In this document: positions 1-6,796 of the stretch, piece by piece
How positions within the stretch are numbered: the stretch's first letter is position 1
How the letters are laid out: every line of letters starts with the position of its first letter
Assembly (NCBI GenBank): GCA_027062035.1
Contig: JAMOUL010000165.1
Span: 1-9,543 of the forward strand
Length of the DNA: 9,543 nt
Source of the DNA: Candidatus Aminicenantota bacterium
GTDB lineage: Bacteria > Acidobacteriota > Aminicenantia > S016-38
Direction of reading: 5' to 3'
Program-made: the position numbers and the translations under genes
Notes under the pieces: model-generated
Told to the model about the DNA's origin: nothing
Seen by the model: only the letters and a program-made list of their open reading frames with translations
The model's database searches: none

Positions 1-1
1 G

Positions 2-1906
2 GGAACTCCTTATGAAGCTCCTGTTCTCGGATATCCTGAAATAATCAGGAGTCTTAATAGGCAAACGGTTATTAATTTCTGGAAAAATTTATATGCACCA
101 TCCAGAATGAAGGTGGTTATTATAGGAGATTTTTCCTTTGTGAAAATAAAGGGGGATCTGGAGAGGATATTTTCCTTTAAAAGGCCTGGAAAACCCGTTT
201 CATTGCCCCTTGTTAATCCTGCATGGGGAAGGGATTTGTTGGTAAACGGAAAAATGAAAAGGGTGGATATTGCGTTAAATGCTCCATCTCCCTGTGTGAA
301 GGGATCGGGTGTTTATGAAATAGTGGCGTCTATTTTGGGGCGTCGTATAGGAGAAAAGCTCGGTATTCCCCGGTATTTTTCTCAATACGAGAAGTATCGT
401 GGGATTTCCTTCATACATTTTTATGGATTTCCTGTAAAGCCCATTTCCACTATGGAAGTGAAGGTTGCTATAAAGAATGCACTCAATGGTCATATCACTG
501 AAGATGATGTACGCATGGCCATAAATGATTTTAGAAGTTCCAGAACCATGGTGGAGGAAAAGAAGATTCATCTGGCCAGAGAAGTAGGGGAGTGGGCAAT
601 TTTATGCAGCGAGCAGAGGAGAGAAGGGTTCTTAAAGGAAGTCTATGGTGCAAACCCTGAGAGGGTTAAATCTGCCTTTAAGAAAATAAACAGGGAGTTT
701 GTCCTGATACAGGCCCCTGTCAACAAGAAGGTTTTCGATATAAAGGAACCCGGGATAAAGCAGGGAAAGCTTGAGAACGGTATAAGATATGCTCTTCTCG
801 GATTGAATTCCGAAATTAAAGCATACCATCTTCTGTTTGAAGGAAGGGCGGTGAAGGAAGATTTCCCCGGCGAAGCCCATCTTCTTTTTAAAGCTCTGGA
901 AATTCAGCATCGTTCCTCAATGGAAGAATCAGGGATTAATTTTCAATTCACTGATTATCCCTTTTTCCCCTTTGATGATTTCTATCTTAGCAAAGATTAC
1001 TCATACATGAGGTTCGAGGGCAGAAAAGAGAAAGCAATAGAGCAGGCCATCTGTAGTGTGCTCTCCCGACCCCTTGACAGAAAAGCTTTTGAGAAGGCAA
1101 GGAAAAAGGTGCTCGGGGAACTCGGCTATCTTTCCACAAAAAGAAGCTGGGTAGCAGAGGAGATGTTGCGGGCAAAGCTTTTATCGCCACCGTACAGTTT
1201 TCCTCTATACGGAACTTCTATGGGAATATCCTCAGCTTCCTATGAGGACATAGAGGGTTTCAGAAGAAAATATTTTTCACCTTCAGGAATTATCTTTACC
1301 GGTTCAGGTAGCATGATTCCCTCCTGCCTTTCTTCTTTAAGGGAGAAAAAGGGTGATGTTTCTGAGGGGACATTGCCTCCACTTAAAATTATATCCAGGG
1401 TTAAAGGAGGCGTATTTGCCAGGGGGTGGAAGGTTAAATGGGACAGAGATTCCTACCCCGTTTATCTCCTGCTTGCTCATATTTTAAGGGACAGGATTGT
1501 GGAAGTGGTAAGGGAAAGGGAGGGCCTTGCATATTCCATTTCTTTGTCATTTCATCCATATTCGAACGGTGAAGGACTTTTGCTTCTTATAATTCCCACC
1601 ACAAAGGAAGCGCTTCCCGGAGTTGCTTCAGCAGTGGATAGGGTGTTTTCTGGCTTTGATCCATCAAAGATCTCTGAGGGCGAATTTGAAAGATACAAAA
1701 TTTCTCTGGGAGCAAGGGTGCTCAGATATGGAGAAAGGAAGATAAACAGGGCATTTTATATGGGATTGTACATGCATTACGGTTTTGGCCCTGTGTATAT
1801 GTGGAAACTTCCGGGTATTATAGAGGCTATAAGTAAGGATTCAATCGTTGAAACTTATTCCAGACTTAAAAACCCGAAGGAAGTGATACTTTCAGGTAAA
1901 CTCTGA
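2..1906 (+). CDS. M16 family (pitrilysin/insulinase-like) zinc peptidase, 3' part; start lies before the window
   Basis: The frame is open from base 2 to the TGA at 1904-1906, 634 codons, so the ATG at 107 is internal. The residues before that ATG (GTPYEAPVLGYPEIIRSL, then a Y-A-P-S-R stretch leading into VVIIGDFS) match the usual end of an M16 N-domain and the start of an M16 C-domain. A second N-domain-like unit begins near base 775 (LENGIRYALLG). At its usual HXXEH site it reads HLLFK (878-892), so this half lacks the zinc and catalytic residues. The last C-domain keeps the substrate-binding R...Y element, REREGLAY (1511-1534). In fused M16 enzymes one half carries HXXEH and the other the R/Y pair; if that holds here, the catalytic half is upstream of the window. 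Such proteins usually act in the periplasm, but the signal peptide region is not visible. The permease gene starts 25 bases downstream. Family assignment is firm; substrate unknown. Confidence 0.86.
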   Translation, partial: GTPYEAPVLGYPEIIRSLNRQTVINFWKNLYAPSRMKVVIIGDFSFVKIKGDLERIFSFKRPGKPVSLPLVNPAWGRDLLVNGKMKRVDIALNAPSPCVKGSGVYEIVASILGRRIGEKLGIPRYFSQYEKYRGISFIHFYGFPVKPISTMEVKVAIKNALNGHITEDDVRMAINDFRSSRTMVEEKKIHLAREVGEWAILCSEQRREGFLKEVYGANPERVKSAFKKINREFVLIQAPVNKKVFDIKEPGIKQGKLENGIRYALLGLNSEIKAYHLLFEGRAVKEDFPGEAHLLFKALEIQHRSSMEESGINFQFTDYPFFPFDDFYLSKDYSYMRFEGRKEKAIEQAICSVLSRPLDRKAFEKARKKVLGELGYLSTKRSWVAEEMLRAKLLSPPYSFPLYGTSMGISSASYEDIEGFRRKYFSPSGIIFTGSGSMIPSCLSSLREKKGDVSEGTLPPLKIISRVKGGVFARGWKVKWDRDSYPVYLLLAHILRDRIVEVVREREGLAYSISLSFHPYSNGEGLLLLIIPTTKEALPGVASAVDRVFSGFDPSKISEGEFERYKISLGARVLRYGERKINRAFYMGLYMHYGFGPVYMWKLPGIIEAISKDSIVETYSRLKNPKEVILSGKL

Positions 1907-1931
1907 GAGCTGTAGTTCGTATAACTAATCG

Positions 1932-3164
1932 ATGAGAATATCAGGCTCGGAGACCATCGGACTTGCCCTTGATTCTTTAAGGAGAAATAAGCTCAGGACC
2001 TTCTTGACGCTTCTTGGAATCATAATAGCTGTGTCCACAATAATAGGAATAATAGGAACAATACAGGGACTTAATAATTATGTCGAGGAGAAGATAATTC
2101 CCTATGGAGCCTCTGATTTCACCGTTCAGAGGATGCCCGAATTTATAGGGTCCTGGAAGGATTATTTGAAGTTTTCCAAGAGAAAAAGATTTCCCCTTCG
2201 TTATTATTTCAGGATAAAGGAATTGTGTTCGTCGTGTGAGAAGGTGGCTGCTCAGGACGGTGCCTCTGCAGATGTTACCTACCGTGGGAAGACCCTTGAG
2301 GATGTAATAATTGTTGGAGAAACTTCCCTTTCAAGGGAGATCGGAGGAGTAAGGGATCTTTATGATGGACGCCCAATGACTGAAGAAGAAGCCATAAGCG
2401 GCGCTAAGGTAGCCACCATAGGATGGGATGTTAAGGAGGCTCTTTTCTCAGGCGTAGATCCCATCGGGAAGAGGATAAGAATAAGGGGAACGAGTTTTCG
2501 AATCATTGGAGTAGAGGCCAAAAAGGGTAAAATAATGGGCATTTCCCAGGATAATTTTGTGTATATACCTATAAAATCCTTTTATTCAATATTTAACAGG
2601 AAAAAGGATATAACAATAAAGGTGCACACATCATCTCCTGAAAAGATGGCCCAGGCCATGGAGGAGGTAAGAAGCATTCTGAGGTCACTGAGACATCTTT
2701 CTCCAAGAAAGGAAGATGATTTTGCCTTTAACACGTCGGAATCTTTAATAAAGGTTTATAAAGGGCTTACTTCCACCCTTTATGTGGCACTTATTATTAT
2801 CTCATCCATCTCTCTTCTTGTGGGTGGCATCGTGGTAATGAATATAATGCTTGTTTCTGTAACAGAGCGCATACCTGAAATAGGGATAAGGAGAGCTGTG
2901 GGGGCGAGGAGGGCTGATATAATGGGGCAATTTTTGATTGAGGCCGTGTTTTTGACAAGCCTTGGGGGCATAATAGGCATCCTTCTGGGGTGGGGCCTGG
3001 TTTTCCTTATAAATAAATTTTCCCCTTTACCTGCAAGAATGGAGCTGTGGTTCGTTATCCTTGGTCTCGGAATTGCAGGGCTTACCGGCCTGATCTTTGG
3101 AATTTATCCAGCCTCAAAGGCGGCCTCACTTAATCCGGTCGAAGCTTTAAGGAGTGAGATGTGA
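1932..3164 (+). CDS. MacB/FtsX-type ABC transporter permease (first of a tandem pair)
   Basis: This 410-residue inner-membrane protein has the MacB permease layout: one N-terminal helix (about 22-45, within LRTFLTLLGIIIAVSTIIG), a large periplasmic core domain (about 46-280), then three helices (about 284-308, 331-361, 374-397) forming the FtsX domain. Family hallmarks include SLLVGGIVVMNIMLVSV, EIGIRRAVGARR and the terminal LNPVEALRSEM. Proteins of this type transmit ATP-driven movement to the periplasm, in lipoprotein release, macrolide or peptide efflux, or protease activation. No ATPase domain is fused and none is encoded in the window. The periplasmic domain has a CSSC pair (residues 99-102) that the second permease lacks. 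The start is limited by an in-frame TAA at 1926-1928; no clear Shine-Dalgarno precedes the ATG. The 3' end overlaps the next gene. Substrate unknown. Confidence 0.88.
   Translation: MRISGSETIGLALDSLRRNKLRTFLTLLGIIIAVSTIIGIIGTIQGLNNYVEEKIIPYGASDFTVQRMPEFIGSWKDYLKFSKRKRFPLRYYFRIKELCSSCEKVAAQDGASADVTYRGKTLEDVIIVGETSLSREIGGVRDLYDGRPMTEEEAISGAKVATIGWDVKEALFSGVDPIGKRIRIRGTSFRIIGVEAKKGKIMGISQDNFVYIPIKSFYSIFNRKKDITIKVHTSSPEKMAQAMEEVRSILRSLRHLSPRKEDDFAFNTSESLIKVYKGLTSTLYVALIIISSISLLVGGIVVMNIMLVSVTERIPEIGIRRAVGARRADIMGQFLIEAVFLTSLGGIIGILLGWGLVFLINKFSPLPARMELWFVILGLGIAGLTGLIFGIYPASKAASLNPVEALRSEM
3149..3154 (+). promoter_or_regulatory. Shine-Dalgarno deciding the GTG start of the second permease
   Basis: AAGGAG lies six bases before the GTG at 3161, inside the last codons of the first permease gene. 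It supports GTG as the true initiator and termination-reinitiation coupling across the 4-base overlap. Confidence 0.75.
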
Positions 3165-4411
3165 AAAGGTTTACTTTATTATCTGAACTGTTTGGTACGG
3201 CTATTTCGTCGATAATGAGAAATAAATCCAGAACTTTTCTGACTGTTCTTGGAATAATAATAGGTGTAACGACGGTTATCGCAATGGTGGGAGTAACTGA
3301 AGGCATAAAGGTAAACTTCCAGCAACAGATGGATGTGCTGGGGTCAAATATGATTTATGTATCCAAGTTTGAACCAGGTATCAGATTCGGCAGGATGCCC
3401 AAGAAATTGAGAATGAGAAAAAATCTTACACTGGAAGACATGAAGGCTCTGGGAGAACTACCCTCAGTGGAAAGTGTGGTGGGACAGATTAAACTTATGG
3501 AGCAGGGTATTGTCAGGTCAAAATTCGCCACCACAACAGGGGTTATAGTGGTGGGGACCACAGCAGATTATCTTCATGTGGTCAGAGTTAACCTCCTGAA
3601 CGGAAGGTTCTTTACGGAATCCGAGGAAAAGAGCAAAGCGAATGTTGCTGTCCTTGGAGCGGATACCGCCGCCACCCTTTTTCCCGGGGTTGATCCCATA
3701 GGTAAAAAGTTTCATATGGGAAATACAAGTTACCGCGTTATAGGGGTGATGGAGAAGATGGGAAGTTTCCTGGGACAGTCGAGGGATACCTATGTTATTT
3801 TGCCTATTTCCACAGTGTTTAAAAGATATCCTTCTGTAAAGAGAAGAATGTGGGGAGGTCTTACCATAATGGCAAGGCCAAAGAGTCCGGAACTTCTGGG
3901 TAAGGCTATGGACGAGATAACAGAGGTGCTCCGTATGAGGAGGAGGTTAAGGCCTCAGGATGATAATGACTTTGCCATATTTACCCAGGAATATATAAAC
4001 AACCTGTTTTCTCAGCTCGTTTCAGGCGTATTTCTCGTGGGAATACTTATAGCCTCCATTTCTCTTCTTGTAGGAGGGATAGGGATAATGAATATTATGC
4101 TTGTCTCCCTGAGAGAACGAACTTCCGAGATAGGGCTTCGCAGAGCCATAGGCGCTAAACGCAAACACATTATGTTCCAGTTCGTTGTGGAGGCCGTTAC
4201 CCTTTCCCTCGTGGGAGGATTGCTGGGCATGTTTTTTGGTTTTGCCCTTTCGTTTCTTGCCAAGGCTGCGGCTAATTTCCCTGCAGCAGTTACTCCGTTT
4301 GGAGTTTTACTCGGTGTGGGGGTATCCACACTTATAGGTCTCTTCTTCGGTATTTATCCTGCATGGAAGGCTGCCAACCTTAATCCTGTAGAAGCGTTAA
4401 GATACGAATAA
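3161..4411 (+). CDS. MacB/FtsX-type ABC transporter permease (second of a tandem pair)
   Basis: This 416-residue permease is a paralogue of the preceding protein. It has an N-terminal helix (about 25-45, RTFLTVLGIIIGVTTVIAMV), a periplasmic MacB-core domain, and three C-terminal helices (about 290-312, 340-368, 376-398). Shared hallmarks are SLLVGGIGIMNIMLVSL, EIGLRRAIGAKR and LNPVEALRYE. The start is a GTG that overlaps the stop of the upstream gene by 4 bases (GTGA), with AAGGAG six bases upstream, so the two are very probably translationally coupled and made in equal amounts. This suggests a heterodimeric transmembrane unit, although MacB-type permeases can also be homodimers. The ATP-binding partner is not visible and may lie before the M16 gene. 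Transport substrate cannot be inferred. A 107-base gap follows, and the apparent operon ends here. Confidence 0.89.
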   Translation: MKRFTLLSELFGTAISSIMRNKSRTFLTVLGIIIGVTTVIAMVGVTEGIKVNFQQQMDVLGSNMIYVSKFEPGIRFGRMPKKLRMRKNLTLEDMKALGELPSVESVVGQIKLMEQGIVRSKFATTTGVIVVGTTADYLHVVRVNLLNGRFFTESEEKSKANVAVLGADTAATLFPGVDPIGKKFHMGNTSYRVIGVMEKMGSFLGQSRDTYVILPISTVFKRYPSVKRRMWGGLTIMARPKSPELLGKAMDEITEVLRMRRRLRPQDDNDFAIFTQEYINNLFSQLVSGVFLVGILIASISLLVGGIGIMNIMLVSLRERTSEIGLRRAIGAKRKHIMFQFVVEAVTLSLVGGLLGMFFGFALSFLAKAAANFPAAVTPFGVLLGVGVSTLIGLFFGIYPAWKAANLNPVEALRYE

Positions 4412-4454
4412 CCCGCAGGAAATTTTTATATCCCGTATTTAGCTTGTGAAAAAA

Positions 4455-4483
4455 TTGACATGATATAATTTCTGCTCTACCAT
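4455..4483 (+). promoter_or_regulatory. Promoter region for the octaheme cytochrome operon (two overlapping candidates)
   Basis: The 107-base gap between the permease and cytochrome genes holds two overlapping sigma-70-like signals. One is an extended -10, TGATATAAT (4461-4469), with an A-rich upstream stretch but no good -35. The other is a perfect TTGACA (4455-4460) with a 17-base spacer to TACCAT (4478-4483), a 4/6 match to the -10 consensus. TTGACA and TATAAT are only three bases apart and cannot pair with each other. Either candidate would give a short leader before the cytochrome start at 4519. No operator repeat is evident. Confidence 0.55.
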
Positions 4484-4503
4484 AAAACAGAGGAACCTAA
4501 ATT

Positions 4504-4518
4504 AAGGAGGGAGCTCCT
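4504..4518 (+). promoter_or_regulatory. Strong Shine-Dalgarno with a small hairpin before the octaheme cytochrome gene
   Basis: AAGGAGG (4504-4510) lies eight bases before the ATG at 4519 and is near-perfectly complementary to the 16S rRNA tail. AGGAG (4505-4509) can pair with CTCCT (4514-4518) across a GGAG loop, and GGAGCTCC (4510-4517) is a perfect palindrome. The pairing could partly hide the ribosome site, but five base pairs are weak. Confidence 0.5.
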
Positions 4519-6120
4519 ATGAAAAGAAGGATTTTAATTTTGGCTGTGTTTGGCCTTTTTTTGCTATTCCTTTTTGCCGCTGCTCCTGAAAAAGGTAAAG
4601 CTGAAGAGGGGGATTTTCCAGTTGCAAACTCCACTGCTGATCATCATAAATTTCAGGTTCTGAAGAAAAAGTTTAAAACAGCTCCGGAAGTAACGGAGGC
4701 ATGTCTTACATGTCATACAGAAGCTTCTGCTCAGGTGATGAAAACAATCCATTGGACCTGGACATGTCCTAAATCAATAGAGGAAGGGAGAAAGCCCCTG
4801 GGGAAAGGGCACGCCATCAATAATTTTTGTATATCAGTTCTTTCCAATGAGGCAAGATGTACAAGCTGCCATGCCGGATATGGGTGGAAGGATAAGAATT
4901 TTGATTTTAAGAATCCCAGAAACGTTGACTGCCTTGTGTGTCATGATACCACCGGCACATACAGGAAGTTTCCCACGGATGCCGGGCATCCACCATACCA
5001 GGATAAGGTGTTCAAAGGAAAGGTTTTTAAGGCGGTAGACCTGAACTATGTAGCCCGGAATGTTGGACCTTCCAGCAGGAAAAATTGCGGTGCCTGCCAT
5101 TTCTTTGGGGGAGGAGGAGATAATGTAAAGCACGGAGACCTTTCCTCCTGTCTCTATAATCCTTCCAGGGAGCTTGACGTTCACATGGCTGCGGATGGAC
5201 CCAATTTTTCCTGTACAAAATGTCATGAAACAAAGGCACATGAAATTCCTGGAAGATGCTATGAGGTGCCTCCTGAGGCTCCTGATACCCTGGTTTTACC
5301 TGAAGATAAAGGTCCTACACTTACCTGTGAATCCTGTCATGGGAATTCCCCTCACGAAGAATTTATCCTTAATACACATACCCGTCGGGTTTCCTGCCAG
5401 ACCTGTCATATTCCTGAGATAGCAAGGTGCAAACCCACTGAGCTTTACAGAGATTGGTCTCAGGCAGGAAAACTGGATGAGAATGGGAGGCCCTTTGTAA
5501 AGACAATTAGAAAAACCAGGAACGGAGTGGAGATCTATAACACCAACGAAGGTCTGGTGGTAGAAGCTGAAAATGTAATACCCAGTTACAGGTGGTATAA
5601 CGGAGCGATGAAATATGTAAGAGCAGGAGATAAGCTTAAAGCAGAGGGAGTTATTATTATAAACAAACCCCTCGGTGGTCCGGAAGATCCCAAATCTAAA
5701 ATTTACCCGTTTAAAGTGCATCGCGGAAAGCAACCTTTTGACCCTGTAAATAATATATTCATTACACCCAAGCTATTTGGCCCTAAGGGTTCAGGGGCCT
5801 TCTGGGCAGAACACAACTGGGAAAAATCCGCTAAAGCTGGAATGGAATATGCCGGTTTTCCATTCAGCGGAAAGATTACCTTTGTGGAGACCGAGACCTA
5901 CTGGCCGATAAATCATGAAGTTGCCCCCAGGGAAAAGGCCCTTTCATGTGGGGAGTGCCATTCGAGGCACAGCAGGCTTGCAGGTATAACCGGAATATAT
6001 CTTCCGGGAAGGGATTACAACAACCTGCTTGATACCCTGGGCTGGTTACTTGTAGTTTTAACCCTTGTGGGAATATTTATCCACGGCCTCGGAAGAATTT
6101 TTATACCCAAGAGGAAATAG
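4519..6120 (+). CDS. Octaheme c-type cytochrome, tetrathionate reductase (OTR) family, membrane-anchored
   Basis: This 533-residue protein has a basic, hydrophobic N-terminal signal (residues 1-22), so its body is periplasmic. It has exactly eight CXXCH haem sites, at residues 62, 114, 138, 190, 232, 270, 293 and 477. The spacing and local sequence (EACLTCHTEA, LGKGHAINNFC, CTSCHAGYGWKDK, VDCLVCHDTTGTYRKFP) match the OTR family known from Shewanella, where one active-site haem has a lysine ligand. K96 in LGKGH, just before haem 2, is my candidate for that lysine. A haem-free stretch of about 180 residues (298-476) separates haems 7 and 8. A hydrophobic helix (about 503-522) followed by RIFIPKRK anchors the C-terminus in the membrane. 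The cytochrome b gene begins 10 bases later, so quinol-linked electron transfer is likely. OTR proteins reduce tetrathionate, nitrite or hydroxylamine in vitro, but the physiological substrate is uncertain. Family call is firm; substrate is not. Confidence 0.9.
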   Translation: MKRRILILAVFGLFLLFLFAAAPEKGKAEEGDFPVANSTADHHKFQVLKKKFKTAPEVTEACLTCHTEASAQVMKTIHWTWTCPKSIEEGRKPLGKGHAINNFCISVLSNEARCTSCHAGYGWKDKNFDFKNPRNVDCLVCHDTTGTYRKFPTDAGHPPYQDKVFKGKVFKAVDLNYVARNVGPSSRKNCGACHFFGGGGDNVKHGDLSSCLYNPSRELDVHMAADGPNFSCTKCHETKAHEIPGRCYEVPPEAPDTLVLPEDKGPTLTCESCHGNSPHEEFILNTHTRRVSCQTCHIPEIARCKPTELYRDWSQAGKLDENGRPFVKTIRKTRNGVEIYNTNEGLVVEAENVIPSYRWYNGAMKYVRAGDKLKAEGVIIINKPLGGPEDPKSKIYPFKVHRGKQPFDPVNNIFITPKLFGPKGSGAFWAEHNWEKSAKAGMEYAGFPFSGKITFVETETYWPINHEVAPREKALSCGECHSRHSRLAGITGIYLPGRDYNNLLDTLGWLLVVLTLVGIFIHGLGRIFIPKRK

Positions 6121-6126
6121 GGAGGG
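6121..6126 (+). promoter_or_regulatory. Shine-Dalgarno that sets the cytochrome b start at 6131
   Basis: GGAGGG begins immediately after the stop codon of the octaheme cytochrome gene and lies four bases before ATG 6131. An earlier in-frame ATG at 6065 would add 22 residues encoded inside the upstream gene with no such site, so 6131 is preferred. Confidence 0.75.
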
Positions 6127-6130
6127 AAAC

Positions 6131-6754
6131 ATGAAGGAAAGAAAAATATATTTATATTCCGGATTTGAAAGACTCTGGCACTGGCTGCAGGCTGGCTTCA
6201 TAATAATGCTCCTTTTAACCGGTTTTGAAGTTCATGGGGTGTTCAAAATTTTCGGTTTCGAGGAAGCGCATCAATTGCATATAATCTTTGCCTGGAGCCT
6301 TATAGTATTGACAGTTATATCCATATGCTGGCACGTCTGGACGGGAAACTGGAAGCAGTATCTGCCAACTTTCAGGAAGGACAAATTGTTACCAATGATA
6401 AGGTTTTATATATGGGGAATTTTTCGTGGGGAGCCCCATCCAGGTCACAGGACAAAGGAAGAGAAGTTAAATCCTTTACAGCGAATAGTTTACTTTGGGA
6501 TCCTATTTTTCCTTATCCCCTACCAGATTGTTACCGGACTACTCTATTATTATTTTCCCCACTGGGCAAAATGGGGTTTCGTGAGGATATTTGGACATAC
6601 GGTTAAGTTTGTAGCTGTTTTACATACTATTGGAGCTTTTCTTTTCCTTGCATATGTTATAGGCCATATTTATTTGAGTACAACGGGTGAAACCTTTTTC
6701 TCATATATCTGGTCCATGATCACCGGCTGGGAGAAGGTTTCAGAAGAGGAGTGA
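6131..6754 (+). CDS. Di-heme cytochrome b membrane subunit (Ni_hydr_CYTB / cytochrome b561-like)
   Basis: From ATG 6131 this is a 207-residue integral membrane protein with four predicted helices (about 17-37, 47-69, 115-137, 158-182). It resembles the cytochrome b subunits of [NiFe]-hydrogenase, formate dehydrogenase and thiosulfate reductase. The opening SGFERLWHWLQAGFIIMLLL is typical, with H17 in helix 1. Other histidines placed to bind b-type haem include H47/H50 and H68 around helix 2, and H165 and H179 in helix 4. Family members pass electrons between the quinone pool and a periplasmic redox partner. The obvious partner is the octaheme cytochrome encoded 10 bases upstream, which also has a C-terminal membrane helix. 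The direction (quinol oxidation with periplasmic reduction, or the reverse) is inferred and not fixed by sequence. The C-terminus is acidic (EKVSEEE) and probably cytoplasmic. Confidence 0.85.
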   Translation: MKERKIYLYSGFERLWHWLQAGFIIMLLLTGFEVHGVFKIFGFEEAHQLHIIFAWSLIVLTVISICWHVWTGNWKQYLPTFRKDKLLPMIRFYIWGIFRGEPHPGHRTKEEKLNPLQRIVYFGILFFLIPYQIVTGLLYYYFPHWAKWGFVRIFGHTVKFVAVLHTIGAFLFLAYVIGHIYLSTTGETFFSYIWSMITGWEKVSEEE

Positions 6755-6767
6755 CAGGGTTTCCTTC

Positions 6768-6796
6768 TTGAATAGCCCAGAAATTTAGAATATAAT
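6768..6796 (+). promoter_or_regulatory. Sigma-70-like promoter at the ResB start, implying a leaderless message
   Basis: TTGAAT (6768-6773), a 17-base spacer and a perfect TATAAT (6791-6796) form the best-spaced promoter in the window. TATAAT directly abuts ATG 6797, so transcription should begin about seven bases downstream, near the G of an in-frame GTG at 6803. There is no Shine-Dalgarno here. The maturation genes may therefore be transcribed independently of the cytochrome genes. Confidence 0.55.

Noticed and set aside
107..109. ATG as the start of the M16 peptidase gene
   Set aside because: The frame stays open to base 2 and the codons before it encode recognisable M16 sequence ending in the conserved strand before VVIIGDFS; there is also no ribosome site.
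2220..2240. CSSC in the first permease as a haem c site
   Set aside because: The fifth residue is glutamate, not histidine, so it does not fit CXXCH.
2806..4140. Similar DNA in the two permease genes (around 2806 and 4056) as a mobile or direct repeat
   Set aside because: The likeness is confined to the conserved FtsX helix region at matching codons, as expected of tandem paralogues.
4412..4454. Intrinsic terminator after the second permease
   Set aside because: There is an AT-rich stretch with several T residues but no GC-rich stem before it.
4455..4469. TTGACA and TATAAT read as one promoter
   Set aside because: Only three bases separate the hexamers, far too short for a -35/-10 pair; each needs a different partner.
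4834..5733. Long minus-strand open frames opposite the octaheme cytochrome gene (135 and 145 codons)
   Set aside because: They overlap a well-supported gene, show no recognisable domain or ribosome site, and arise from the composition of the coding strand.
6065..6130. Earlier in-frame start for cytochrome b
   Set aside because: It would lie inside the octaheme cytochrome gene and add a hydrophilic stretch not typical of the family; a strong Shine-Dalgarno sits just before ATG 6131.
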